This document shows positions 7,441 to 16,213 of a DNA stretch of 64,000 nucleotides, one piece after another. The stretch lies in contig OY760195.1 in NCBI GenBank assembly GCA_963663375.1, positions 1,488,001-1,552,000 on the forward strand, written 5' to 3'. Numbering within the stretch: the first letter of the stretch is position 1; every line of letters starts with the position of its first letter. The notes under the pieces are model-generated. The model was not told where the DNA came from and did no database searches. It saw only the letters and a list, made by a program, of their open reading frames with translations. Source of the stretch: JAYREN01 sp963663375 (GTDB lineage: Bacteria > Acidobacteriota > Holophagae > Holophagales > Holophagaceae). A program made the position numbers and the translations under genes.

Positions 7441-8280
7441 ATGAACGGCATCAAGTCATTCATCCTCATCACGGGCATGACCGCGGTCCTCGTCGCCCTT
7501 GGCTTCTATTGGCAGGGCGAGATGGGCGTGGCGATCGCCCTGGGCGCCGGTCTCCTCATGAACGCCATCGGCTACTTCTTCTCCGACAGCATCGTGCTGG
7601 CCGCCTACCGCGCCCGAGTCGTGGGCCAGAACGAGGCCCCCCAGCTCCATGCCATCGTGGCCAACCTGACCCAGCGGGCGGGCCTGCCCATGCCCCGCAT
7701 CGCCATCATTCCCGACGAAACGCCCAACGCCTTTGCCACCGGTCGCAATCCGGACCATGCCGTGGTGGCCGTCACCGAGGGCATCATGCGGGTGCTCAGT
7801 CGCACCGAACTGGAAGGCGTCATCGCCCACGAACTGGGCCACGTGAAGAATCGCGACATCCTCATCGGCTCCCTGGCCGCCGTGCTGGCCCAGGCCATCA
7901 TGTTCATCTCCCACATGGCCCTTTACATCTCACCCCGGGATGACGAAGGCCGCTCCAATCCCATTGCCGGGATCCTGATGTATTTCCTGGGCCCCCTGGC
8001 CGCCATGATGCTGCAGATGGCCGTCAGCCGAAGCCGGGAGTACATGGCCGACGAGTACGCGGCGCACCTGACGGGTCGACCCGACATGCTGGCCAGTGCC
8101 CTCCAGCGGATTTCTGGCTACAACGCCGAAGTCCCGATGCGCAACGCCGAGCCCGCCACGGCCCACATGATGATCGTGAATCCATTGAGCGGCGGGGGAC
8201 TGTTTAGTCTCTTCAGCACCCACCCACCCATGGCCAAGCGCATCGCCCGTCTCAACGCCATGCCAGTGGAGGCCCGCTAG
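7441..8280 (+). CDS. htpX: HtpX-family membrane zinc metalloprotease (M48)
   Basis: 279 residues. Two hydrophobic segments at the N-terminus are followed by the catalytic VIAHELGHVKNRD (HExxH), two further membrane segments near residues 150-205, and the third ligand region SREYMADEYAA. HtpX degrades misfolded inner-membrane proteins. AAGGAGGT ends 6 bases before the ATG at 7441; the in-frame ATG at 7435 sits directly on the ribosome site and is unlikely. The gene is 2 bp after the phosphatase stop. Its last 66 bases are duplicated downstream. Confidence 0.93.
   Translation: MNGIKSFILITGMTAVLVALGFYWQGEMGVAIALGAGLLMNAIGYFFSDSIVLAAYRARVVGQNEAPQLHAIVANLTQRAGLPMPRIAIIPDETPNAFATGRNPDHAVVAVTEGIMRVLSRTELEGVIAHELGHVKNRDILIGSLAAVLAQAIMFISHMALYISPRDDEGRSNPIAGILMYFLGPLAAMMLQMAVSRSREYMADEYAAHLTGRPDMLASALQRISGYNAEVPMRNAEPATAHMMIVNPLSGGGLFSLFSTHPPMAKRIARLNAMPVEAR
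8213..8278. repeat. Direct repeat, copy 1 (3' end of htpX)
   Basis: The 66 bases from TCAGCACCCACCC to GGCCCGCT are repeated without change at 8386-8451. Copy 1 is the end of the htpX reading frame. Confidence 0.97.
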
Positions 8281-8385
8281 CACCCTGGGCCCCTTAATTG
8301 CAGTGGCATCTTCACTCGGCGCCTCCTGCGCCTCGCCCTTCGGGCCATCGCTTCGCGACGGTGGCCCTCCGCTCCTGCTCCGGGC

Positions 8386-8451
8386 TCAGCACCCACCCAC
8401 CCATGGCCAAGCGCATCGCCCGTCTCAACGCCATGCCAGTGGAGGCCCGCT
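8386..8451. repeat. Direct repeat, copy 2 (orphan htpX 3' end)
   Basis: Identical to 8213-8278 over 66 bases, followed by TGA instead of TAG. It has no start and no upstream coding sequence, so it is a remnant and not a gene. Confidence 0.97.
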
Positions 8452-8499
8452 GAACCCGGCTCATCCGTTTACGTTCAGGGCAAAAGATGAACCGCTGAG

Positions 8500-8600
8500 G
8501 CCACAGAGGGAAAACGCGAGGGCACCGAGAAGAAAAGTCCGCTCTTGTCGGCGTCTTTTCTCTGCGCCCTCCGTATTCCTCTGCGCCCTCGGTGGTCCGG
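8500..8600. repeat. Inverted/direct repeat array with CTCTGCGCCCTC units
   Basis: CTCTGCGCCCTC occurs twice (8560-8571 and 8579-8590), and related complementary units (GAGGGCACCGAGAAGAAAAG) lie just upstream. The region can therefore fold into a long imperfect hairpin. I know similar 'cctctgtg' palindromic arrays from environmental genomes, but cannot assign a family. Confidence 0.6.
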
Positions 8601-8696
8601 CTCTTCGCTACGAAAACCGAAACGCAAAATCCAGGCTGAATTCAACCCGGCCGCACCCCTGCCGATGAGGGGAGAAGCGCGACGCCCAGGCCCCGG

Positions 8697-10826
8697 ATGC
8701 CCAACAAGATCGGCAAATTCGAAATCCTGAAGACCCTCGGCACAGGGTCCATGGGCGAAGTGCTGCTCGCCCGGGACGAGGTGCTGGGGCGGAACGTGGC
8801 CATCAAGACCGTGCGACCGGGCAGTTCCTTTGGCGCGGAGGCCCAGGCCCGGTTCGAGCGGGAGGCCCGCGCCACGGCGGCCATGAATCATCCCAGCATC
8901 GTGACCGTCTTCGACTTCGGTGAGCAGGATGGCCTCCACTATCTGGTCATGGAACTCATCGAGGGCGAGGACCTGGAACACCTCATCACAAACAAGACCA
9001 TGGGGAAAGCGGATCTGCTGGAGGCCCTGGCCCAGGCCTGCGAAGGCCTGGCCTATGCCCATGAACGGGGCGTCATCCATCGCGATGTGAAGCCCAGCAA
9101 TATTCTCGTGTCCCGGCGGGGCAAGCGCCTGCAGGCCAAGCTCACGGACTTCGGCGTGGCCCTGGTGGACCGCTCCACCCTCACGGACAAGGGCACCTGG
9201 ATGGGCACCGTGAGCTACATGGCCCCCGAGTACCTGGATACGGGCAAGGCCACCCCCAGTTCGGATCTCTTCGCCGTGGGCGTGATGCTCTACGAAGTCC
9301 TCACCGGGGGGCGCAAGCCCTTCATCGGCGAGACCACCACGGGCATCCTCAACGCCATCCTCCGCAACCCCGCCCCGCCCCTGAGCCCCGAAGAAACCCG
9401 GGGAATCTCTCCGGCCATCCTGGAAGTGACACGCCGGGCGCTGAGCAAGGACCCCGCGGACCGCTACCCTTCCGCCGAGGCCCTGGCCGCCGCCATTCGC
9501 GAGGCCATCCAGACGCCAACTCTGCCTCCCCAACCCAAGGCCGACCTGGTGGTGGGCAAGGGCGGCAAGACCAGCTGTCTGAGTCTGCGGGTGGCCCTCC
9601 GCCAGGCAGCCCCCGGAGCCATTGTTCGCGTGCTGCCGGGGCACTACCGGGAATCCCTGGTCATCGACAAGGACATCACGATCTGCGGCGAGGGAGATCC
9701 TTCGGAAATCCATCTCGAGAGCCCCAAGGGCCCCTGCCTGGCCTTCGAATCCTGCAAGGCCGTCATCCGAGGGCTCACCCTCCATCAGGGCGCGGAGGAA
9801 TGGGCTCCCCTCGTCGAAGTGCGCTCTGGCCAGGTTCGCCTGGAATCCTGCGAGATGCAGACCACGGTCGCCACCGGCGTGGAGGTCCAGGCCGGGGGTG
9901 CCCAGTTCGCGCTGAAGGCCGTTCAGATCCTCGGCGGCGCCCTGGGCGTCAGGGTGGGTCATGGCTCCACGGTGGTCATCGAAGATGGCGCCCTGAAGGG
10001 TCAGGGGCGCGCCGCGCTGTGGGCCGAGCCCGGCGCGACTCTCACCCTCCATCGCACCCTGATGCAGAAATGTTCTGGCGTGGGCCTTCTCCTACAGCCG
10101 ACCGCCCAGGCCAGCCTAGAAGACTGCACCCTGGAGGACTTCGCCGCCGGGGCCATCGAAGTGGGGCCGGGGGGGCGCATCCACCTACTCCGCTGCCGAG
10201 TGCTCCAGAGCGCCTTCGCGGGGCTTCTGGCCCTGGAGAAGAGCCATGCCAAGGTCGAGGACTGCGAATTCAGCGGCCACGAGGGCGCCGGGATTCACGC
10301 CCAGGGCGGTGCCAATATCCAGGCCCACGGTTGTCGCCTGGTGGAAAACGGCGGTTTCGGTCTATCGCTCCTCGGCTCGAGCCTAGCTGCCCTGGATGGT
10401 TGCGAGATCGCCCGGAACGGCGGCGCGGGGATCCTGATCCACCAAGGTGCCACCGCTCAGCTCAAGGATTGCCGGGTGACCGAGGGCAAGGCCCTGGGCC
10501 TCATCTGTTCCGGCAGCGGACGAGGGGTGCTGGAGGGCTGCGAAATCTCGGGCAACGCCCAGAGCGGGGCCAAGGTGGAGCCCGGCGGCAGCCTGCTGCT
10601 GTTGCGCTGCGTGGTGAAGGATGGCCACGATACCGGCATCCTGCTCTTCCAGGACGCCGAGGCCACCCTGGAAGAATGTGTGGTCCACCGCAACGCCCGG
10701 GGGGGCATCCTGCTTACGAAGGACGCCGCCGACCCCATCCTGCGCGGCCAGAACAAGATCGATGACGACTTGGTGCGCCTAACCCCCCAGGGGCCCATCA
10801 AGTTGGCACCCGTGAAGAAGCGCTAG
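8697..10826 (+). CDS. Serine/threonine protein kinase with C-terminal parallel beta-helix
   Basis: 709 residues. The N-terminal Hanks-type kinase (about 7-265) has the glycine loop LGTGSMGEV, VAIK lysine, IHRDVKPSNIL catalytic loop, DFG, and a MAPEYL segment. From about residue 285 to 695 there are repeated short units (for example LEDCTLEDF, LEGCEISGN, LKDCRVTEG, VEDCEFSGH) spaced about 22-24 residues. This is the pattern of pectate-lyase-like right-handed beta-helices (PbH1 repeats). No membrane segment is visible, so it may be a cytoplasmic kinase with a beta-helix docking or sensor domain. The stop TAG lies within the CTAG that flanks the MITE-like element. Confidence 0.9.
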   Translation: MPNKIGKFEILKTLGTGSMGEVLLARDEVLGRNVAIKTVRPGSSFGAEAQARFEREARATAAMNHPSIVTVFDFGEQDGLHYLVMELIEGEDLEHLITNKTMGKADLLEALAQACEGLAYAHERGVIHRDVKPSNILVSRRGKRLQAKLTDFGVALVDRSTLTDKGTWMGTVSYMAPEYLDTGKATPSSDLFAVGVMLYEVLTGGRKPFIGETTTGILNAILRNPAPPLSPEETRGISPAILEVTRRALSKDPADRYPSAEALAAAIREAIQTPTLPPQPKADLVVGKGGKTSCLSLRVALRQAAPGAIVRVLPGHYRESLVIDKDITICGEGDPSEIHLESPKGPCLAFESCKAVIRGLTLHQGAEEWAPLVEVRSGQVRLESCEMQTTVATGVEVQAGGAQFALKAVQILGGALGVRVGHGSTVVIEDGALKGQGRAALWAEPGATLTLHRTLMQKCSGVGLLLQPTAQASLEDCTLEDFAAGAIEVGPGGRIHLLRCRVLQSAFAGLLALEKSHAKVEDCEFSGHEGAGIHAQGGANIQAHGCRLVENGGFGLSLLGSSLAALDGCEIARNGGAGILIHQGATAQLKDCRVTEGKALGLICSGSGRGVLEGCEISGNAQSGAKVEPGGSLLLLRCVVKDGHDTGILLFQDAEATLEECVVHRNARGGILLTKDAADPILRGQNKIDDDLVRLTPQGPIKLAPVKKR

Positions 10827-11180
10827 GAGCCCGTCCAAGTATTATGCGGGGCCGCGCTGGGATGCCAGCCGAGCGAGGCAGAAGTCTGTACGTCTCGCGT
10901 ATCGCCAGAGGCGATACCGAGAAGGAAGGTGACGAAGGCCCTCTCGGTATCGGTTTCGCCGATACGCGAGACGAACTGAAATCTGGTGGCCCCAAGGACG
11001 AGGAGCCTGACGCAGGATCGCGACGGCTGGCGCCCCAGCCCGAAGGGTTGAGCGCAAAGGGCTCGCTGGCTGTGTCGGCGCGTTCGGACGATGGACCCGC
11101 ATCGCCTTTCACGCGCCTTCGTGCCATCAAGCCCCTTGCGCTCAACGCGGTTCCCGGAGAATACGTGGACGGACTCCTAG
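10823..11180. mobile_element. MITE-like element between convergent stops, flanked by CTAG
   Basis: Near-perfect terminal inverted repeats, GGAGYCCGTCCAMGTATT at 10827-10843 and its complement at 11160-11176, enclose 350 bp with no convincing gene. CTAG is present at both ends, as if a 4-bp target was duplicated. Inside are an 81-nt hairpin (10892-10972; about 30-bp imperfect arms starting GTCTCGCGTATCG) and an inverted pair GTTGAGCGCAA / TTGCGCTCAAC (11047-11146). Both flanking genes end with their TAG exactly in the flanking CTAGs. A transposase that could mobilise it is not present in the window. Confidence 0.8.
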
Positions 11181-12481
11181 ATCCCCGCCAAGGCATCCAA
11201 GGTCCGGCTCCATTCCCGCGCCTCCAGGGGCGTGACGGGAACGTAGGGCAGGATGCGGGTGGAGGACAGCGAGGCCAACAATAGGGTGGGGTCGACGAGC
11301 TCACAGAGCATGGCCACCGGAACTTGGCCCGGCGTCCCCAGGATGCGCTCGATCTGACGCAGGGCCGCCAGCGGCTCCGCGTCCCCGGAACCCGCCAGGG
11401 CCAGATCCACCAGCACCAGGGCCGGTGGCGGAACGGGAGAATGGGGGCTCAGGAGCGCCTTCAGTGCCTCCAGCCCGGCCACAATCTCGAGCCTGCGGTA
11501 GCCATTGCCTTCGAGGTGGGCCTGCACCCGCTGCCGCGCCTCGCCCTCCGCCATGCAGAGCGCCACCCGTGCCCCTCGGCGCTGCATCCGGGCCAGGGGA
11601 TCGCCGCCGGGCCCTGCGGTCAGGGCCTCGGTATCCACCGCGAAGGGCACGCTTTCCCCTTCCACAGGGGCCGCGCCGCCCCCGAGAGCGGGCCCGCCCA
11701 TGGACGCACCGCTCTCACCCCCCAGGGATTGGGGAATGCCCCGAAGGATCTTGTCCCGGAATTCCAGGCAGTCCCCCAACAACCGGGCTTCCTCCTCTCC
11801 CAGTTCCCCGAATTGCAGTCCCAGGATCACCTCACCGCCCCGGGAGGAGGCGTGGGCCACAATGCCGCGCCATTCCAGCAGCGGCAGCCGGGGCAGGTCC
11901 TGGATGCGGATCAGGGGAAAGCCCTTGCCCCGATCGAAGAGCCCCGTGGAAGCGGGTACCCGCATGCCATCGTCCAGCTTGAGAACCCGGTCCACCCGCA
12001 TGGCCACGCCCCCCATGGAGATGTTCACCAGCGGGCCCGCCACCCCCAGGCCGGGGATCCGCCCGTCCTGGGCAATGACGTAGGCGCTTTCCCGGGGCCG
12101 GAAAGGATAGCGCTTGGCCCGGCGGCGATCCGCATGGGCCAGGGCCGCGGGGGGATCGAACCGGTATTGGAGGTAGGCCTCTCGACCTCGGAAGGTGATG
12201 GCCGTCTCGAAGCGCTGTTCCTCCAGGGGGAAGATCATCTCGAACACGGCGCCGGGCATCAGTTCGTGGGGCAGCGGGCGCACCAGCTTGAGGATCAGCC
12301 CGCCCTCTCCGGTGCGGATCGCCTGAACCGTGGCGGCATAGGGTAGGGTGCTGGTGCCCTCCACCTTGATGGGAAACTCGGTTTCGCCCTGAAAAAGTCC
12401 CTCCAGGGCTCCAGCGATGAAGGCCGGGTCCTCGATGGTGGGATCGTTTCCCTGGGGCTTATCGGATCGGGGCCGATTCAT
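11177..12481 (-). CDS. PilZ-domain protein with degenerate receiver-like C-terminus
   Basis: 434 residues. An N-terminal YcgR-N-like domain is followed by PilZ (about 115-235) with RRRAKRYPFR and NISMGGVAM, the two motifs that bind cyclic di-GMP. Residues about 300-434 resemble a response-regulator receiver (ALVLVDLAL with a possible phospho-Asp). It lacks the acidic pair and the conserved Lys, so phosphorylation is doubtful. Its stop overlaps the CTAG beside the MITE-like element. Probably a c-di-GMP effector for motility or the envelope; the output partner is unknown. Confidence 0.8.
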   Translation of the reverse strand: MNRPRSDKPQGNDPTIEDPAFIAGALEGLFQGETEFPIKVEGTSTLPYAATVQAIRTGEGGLILKLVRPLPHELMPGAVFEMIFPLEEQRFETAITFRGREAYLQYRFDPPAALAHADRRRAKRYPFRPRESAYVIAQDGRIPGLGVAGPLVNISMGGVAMRVDRVLKLDDGMRVPASTGLFDRGKGFPLIRIQDLPRLPLLEWRGIVAHASSRGGEVILGLQFGELGEEEARLLGDCLEFRDKILRGIPQSLGGESGASMGGPALGGGAAPVEGESVPFAVDTEALTAGPGGDPLARMQRRGARVALCMAEGEARQRVQAHLEGNGYRRLEIVAGLEALKALLSPHSPVPPPALVLVDLALAGSGDAEPLAALRQIERILGTPGQVPVAMLCELVDPTLLLASLSSTRILPYVPVTPLEAREWSRTLDALAGI

Positions 12482-12558
12482 GGAATGGATTTTACCTTCC
12501 TGCTTCCCTGCCCTTCGGCTCCTTTGGCCGTTTCAATAAGCCTTGCTCGCGCACCGGT

Positions 12559-13434
12559 TCAGCCGTTAAGGGGGAGAACCCGGGCACTCCAGCGGAAGAA
12601 GCGGTGGCCTCCCGGCTCCACCGAGAAGATTCCCGGCTTGGAACTGAATTCGCCGTCGAAATCCGCGGGGCTGGCCATGCCCGCCCAGGGTTCGATGCAG
12701 AGGAAGCCGCTGCCCGGCTTGGACCAGATGCCCAGCTGCTGGAAGCCCTCCCAGCCGAACTCGATCCCCAGGGCGCCCGGCGCCTGGTAGCGCAACGAAC
12801 GGCTCTGGAGGCGATCGAAGATGAGGGCGTCCTGGGTGAAGAGCTCGTCCCGCAGCTTGAGCACGGTGCCATCCACGGGGTTCGGATAGGGATGGGCGTC
12901 CAGGAGGCCGTCGGAAACCCTGGAGATGGGTGCCGATTCGGGCTTGGCAAACACGAGGCGATGGGCCTCACGCTGCCCCCCGGCCAGAGGCCACCGGAAG
13001 GCCGGGTGGGCGCCCAGGCTCGCGGGCAGCACCTCTCTCCCGGGGTTGCGCACCTCGTAGACCGCCTTGAGGACCGGCCCTTCCACCGAGTAGGTGATCC
13101 AGAGTTCGAAGGGAAAAGGAAACTGCTCCCGGCTCTGATCGTCATCCCGCAGCATCCAGGTGCAGGCCTCTCGGCTCAGGCGCATCAGCTTGAAGGCCCG
13201 ATCCCGGGCGAAGCCATGGCGACCCATGGTGAAGCCCTTGCCCCCGTGCCGGAGCACATCGCCCTTAAGCCGCCCCACGATGGGGAACAGCACCGGCGAG
13301 ACCCGCCCCCAGACCTCGGGATCTCCCGACCAGAGCAGGTCGGGCCCTTGGATGGGCTGGAAGCGGCGAAGTTCGGCCCCCAGCTCGACGAATTCGGCGC
13401 GGATCTGTTGATTGGCGATGAAGCAAGCGTCCAT
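12559..13434 (-). CDS. Aldose 1-epimerase family protein
   Basis: 291 residues with the galactose mutarotase-like beta-sandwich pattern: LLWSGDPEVWGRVSPVLFPIVGRL at the N-terminus, GRHGFARDRAF (catalytic His region) and AHPAFRWPLAGG in the middle. It resembles the YeaD/LacX-type group, which interconverts anomers of hexoses or hexose phosphates. No sugar-catabolic genes are beside it, so the substrate is unknown. Start ATG at 13434 follows a weak GGGACATTC. Confidence 0.8.
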   Translation of the reverse strand: MDACFIANQQIRAEFVELGAELRRFQPIQGPDLLWSGDPEVWGRVSPVLFPIVGRLKGDVLRHGGKGFTMGRHGFARDRAFKLMRLSREACTWMLRDDDQSREQFPFPFELWITYSVEGPVLKAVYEVRNPGREVLPASLGAHPAFRWPLAGGQREAHRLVFAKPESAPISRVSDGLLDAHPYPNPVDGTVLKLRDELFTQDALIFDRLQSRSLRYQAPGALGIEFGWEGFQQLGIWSKPGSGFLCIEPWAGMASPADFDGEFSSKPGIFSVEPGGHRFFRWSARVLPLNG

Positions 13435-13535
13435 GAATGTCCCGGAAGGATTCTTTCATGGTAGCCCCAGAAGCCCATTCTGTGGCAAGCCCAGATGATG
13501 CTATTTCAGCGGTGTCAGTGCCGCTTTTTTCTTAA

Positions 13536-14669
13536 TCAACAGCAGCCGCAGCCGGCCCCATCAAGGAGCGGTGCCGCGGCCTTCCAGAAGGCTTCCATCT
13601 CCTCGGGCTTGCCCAGGGTGACCCGCACGTGCTGGGGCAGCCCGTAGCCCTGCATGGGACGCACGATAACGCCCCGCTTCAAGAGCTCCTTGAAGAACTC
13701 TGGGGCGGGAAAGATGGTTTCCATCAGCAGGAAGTTACCCGCGTCCCCCGTCACCTTGCAGCGGTGCCGGGCGCCCTCGGCGAAGAAGGCCTCGCGCGCC
13801 TCCTGGTTCTTCTCCCGGCAGAAGGTCTCGAAGGCCTCGTCCTGGATGGCCACTTCCGCAGCAATCTGGGCCAAGTGGTTGGTGTTGAAGGGGCTACGCA
13901 CCCGCTCCAGCAAGGCCAGCAGCCCTTCGCTGCCCAGGCCGTAGCCGATGCGCAGGGCCGCCAGGGCGTAGATCTTGGAGAAGGTGTGGAGCACGATGAG
14001 CTTGTCCCGCTGGGGCAGGAAGGCGGCGGCATCCGGGAAGGTGCCGGGCGCCTCGTACTCGGCGTAGGCCTGATCCACCACCAGCAGAATGTCCTCCCGC
14101 AGGCTCTTCACCAGATGGGCGACCCCGTCACGGCCGACGCGCACCCCCGTAGGGTTGTTAGCGTTGGCCAGATAGACCAGGCGAGTGTCGGGCTGCACGG
14201 CCCGCAGGATGCCCTCCACATCCACCTCGGTGGCCGTGGCGTGGGTCTCGATCACCCGGCCCCCCGCCGTCAGGGCCGCAATGGCGCCGATGGCGAAGCT
14301 GTGCCTGGGCACGATGGCGCTCCCACCGTCCAGCAGGGCCGCCTTGGCGGCCATCTCGATTATCTCGGCGCTGCCGTTGCCCAGGACGACCTGCCCCACC
14401 TGCACGCCCTTGCGGCGGGCGATGGCCTGCCGCAGGTAGAAGCCGTCGGAAACGGGGTAGAGCCCCACGCCCTCGAAGGCCGAGCCCTGGATCGCCTGGA
14501 GCAGCCGGGCCTTCACAGCCTCCGTGGGCCCCCAGGGATTCTCGTTGCTGGCCAGCTTCACGATGCTCGTGAGCCCCATTTCCCGCTGGACCTCCTGGAT
14601 GGGCTTGCCGGGCACGTAGAGGGGAATCTGCTGCAGATGGTCGAAGGCGGAATTCGGGGCAGCGGTCAT
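13536..14669 (-). CDS. hisC: Histidinol-phosphate aminotransferase
   Basis: A PLP-dependent fold type I aminotransferase of 377 residues. Motifs: KLASNENPWGPTEAV near the N-terminus, ANANNPTGV, VVDQAYAEYE (PLP-binding Asp and Tyr) and HTFSKIYALAALRIGY (Schiff-base Lys). It transfers an amino group to imidazole acetol-phosphate in histidine synthesis. The ATG at 14669 is chosen over upstream in-frame starts because TGAGG lies just before it and homology begins there. The C-terminus ends AGCGCC, an odd Cys-rich tail. No other his genes are nearby except hisS, which is unrelated in role. Confidence 0.9.
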   Translation of the reverse strand: MTAAPNSAFDHLQQIPLYVPGKPIQEVQREMGLTSIVKLASNENPWGPTEAVKARLLQAIQGSAFEGVGLYPVSDGFYLRQAIARRKGVQVGQVVLGNGSAEIIEMAAKAALLDGGSAIVPRHSFAIGAIAALTAGGRVIETHATATEVDVEGILRAVQPDTRLVYLANANNPTGVRVGRDGVAHLVKSLREDILLVVDQAYAEYEAPGTFPDAAAFLPQRDKLIVLHTFSKIYALAALRIGYGLGSEGLLALLERVRSPFNTNHLAQIAAEVAIQDEAFETFCREKNQEAREAFFAEGARHRCKVTGDAGNFLLMETIFPAPEFFKELLKRGVIVRPMQGYGLPQHVRVTLGKPEEMEAFWKAAAPLLDGAGCGCC

Positions 14670-14772
14670 GGAAATCCTCATGCAGAAATCAAAGTAGTTG
14701 CCGTGGATCCGCCGGATGCGGTTCTCCATGGGAGGGTCGGGTCTTCTGGACCTTCCGCGGGAATCGCCGCGG

Positions 14773-15525
14773 TCAGCGGGAGGACGGCTCCGGCTCGCCC
14801 TTGGGCGCACTGGGGGCGGGAAGGATCACCTCGCCCGTGGAGCGCATCAGCAGGGTGTAGACCATGTTGGGCGCGAGTCTGCCGTAGACGGCCTGGCCGT
14901 GCATGGCCTTCACACCGGCCTCCTTGGCCAGATGATCACTGTTGGCCACGGCCCAGAACCTCGTCCAGAGATCCCGTTCGAAAGAGCTCTGGGCTGAGCG
15001 GGTGGCATAGATCTCGGGGGGCACGCCGTTCCGGTCCAGGACGTAGCCCTCGTCAGGCTTGACGCGATTGGTGAAGATGCGCCGGAAGAGCAGCAGTGCC
15101 TTTCCCTTCAAAGGATCGCCCTGCTCCACGAAGTGGTCCTCGAACTTGATGATCAAGGTGTCCACGTAGACCTCGTCCCCCTTGATTTCCAGTTCCCGCT
15201 GGGCGCCCACCACGCCGCCCTGGGGATCCAGCTCCGTGAACCGGAGCTTGTTCACGGTCTCACCCGCCGCATCCTTGGTCTGGGAGATCACCTCCAGCTG
15301 GGCCCTGCGCTCGGTGTATTCCAGCAGCTTCAGATAGGTCTTGAGGCGGAGAGTCTCCGCTTCCAGTTTGGCCACCTTGGCCTCCATCTGCCGCCGAGGG
15401 GCCAGCACCAACTGGTCCGCCAGATAGATGCCCGCTGCACCGGCCCCCACCACCAGTACCGACCAGAGAAAAAACCGGATCGGGAAGGGACGCCGGGGGG
15501 CCTTCACTGGGGCTTGATCGCTCAT
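14773..15525 (-). CDS. Hypothetical membrane-anchored coiled-coil protein
   Basis: 250 residues. An N-terminal cytoplasmic tail and one membrane segment (about 17-42: FPIRFFLWSVLVVGAGAAGIYLADQ) are followed by a coiled coil (about 43-75) and a soluble C-terminal domain, likely periplasmic. The C-terminus is rich in Pro/Glu. I do not recognise a family. It follows clpP on the same strand with a good GGAGG site 5 bases before the ATG, and probably belongs to the same transcript. Confidence 0.6.
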   Translation of the reverse strand: MSDQAPVKAPRRPFPIRFFLWSVLVVGAGAAGIYLADQLVLAPRRQMEAKVAKLEAETLRLKTYLKLLEYTERRAQLEVISQTKDAAGETVNKLRFTELDPQGGVVGAQRELEIKGDEVYVDTLIIKFEDHFVEQGDPLKGKALLLFRRIFTNRVKPDEGYVLDRNGVPPEIYATRSAQSSFERDLWTRFWAVANSDHLAKEAGVKAMHGQAVYGRLAPNMVYTLLMRSTGEVILPAPSAPKGEPEPSSR

Positions 15526-15574
15526 GGGAGCCTCCGGCGGATTAGGGATCGGTGGGACATCGGGGTTTGGATCT

Positions 15575-16174
15575 TCAGGCGGGGCGCTCGCTCAACACCT
15601 TGTCGATGAGGCCGTATTCCAGGGCCTCGGCGCCGCTCATGAAGTAGTCGCGGTCCATGTCCTTGGCCAGCTTCTTCAGGGGCTGGCCCGTGTGCTTGGC
15701 CATGATCTCCGTGAGCATGTCCTTGAGGCGCTGGATTTCCTTGTAGGTGATCTCGATCTCCGTGGCCTGGCCCTGGGCGCCGCCGGAGGGCTGGTGGATC
15801 ATGATGCGGCTGCTGGGCAGGGCGAAGCGCTTGCCCTTGGTGCCCGCGGACAGCAGCAGGGCGCCCATGCTAGCGGCCTGGCCGATGCAGTAGGTGACGA
15901 TGTCGTTCTTCACGAACTGCATGGTGTCGTATATGGCGAGACCTGCGGTCACGCTGCCGCCTGGGCTGTTCACGTAGATCTGGATGTCCTTGTCGGGGTC
16001 TTCGGATTCCAGGAAGAGCATCTGCGCCACGATGGCGTTGGCTACGTTGTCGTCGATGGCGGTGCCCAGGAAGATAATGTTGTCCTTGAGCAGGCGGGAA
16101 TAGATGTCGTAGCTGCGTTCACCACGGGGCGTTTCTTCGATGACGATGGGCGGGTAGTAGGCGTGTTCAGACAT
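15575..16174 (-). CDS. clpP: ATP-dependent Clp protease proteolytic subunit
   Basis: 199 residues with the serine protease signatures of ClpP: GQAASMGALLL (catalytic Ser), MIHQPSGGAQGQ (catalytic His) and the expected Asp further on. It assembles with ClpX or ClpA to degrade unfolded proteins. GAGGAG is placed well before the ATG. The usual clpX neighbour and tig are not adjacent here; tig is 14 kb away on the same strand. Confidence 0.97.
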   Translation of the reverse strand: MSEHAYYPPIVIEETPRGERSYDIYSRLLKDNIIFLGTAIDDNVANAIVAQMLFLESEDPDKDIQIYVNSPGGSVTAGLAIYDTMQFVKNDIVTYCIGQAASMGALLLSAGTKGKRFALPSSRIMIHQPSGGAQGQATEIEITYKEIQRLKDMLTEIMAKHTGQPLKKLAKDMDRDYFMSGAEALEYGLIDKVLSERPA

Positions 16175-16213
16175 GGGTGCTCCTCGTGGGTTCCAGGATA
16201 GCCCAAGCCGGGC

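Larger units (their letters stand above)
8281..8696. other. Non-coding region with hairpins and repeat copies
   Basis: 416 bp between htpX and the kinase gene. Bases 8281-8385 hold GC-rich hairpins, including GGGCCATCGC-TTC-GCGACGGTGGCCC. Then comes the htpX 3'-end copy (8386-8451), followed by an inverted array at 8500-8600. I see no gene in it. Confidence 0.8.

Noticed and set aside
13500..13535. Terminator after hisC (AGCGG...CCGCTTTTTTC)
   Set aside because: The T-run is on the plus strand, pointing away from hisC, and no plus-strand gene ends there.
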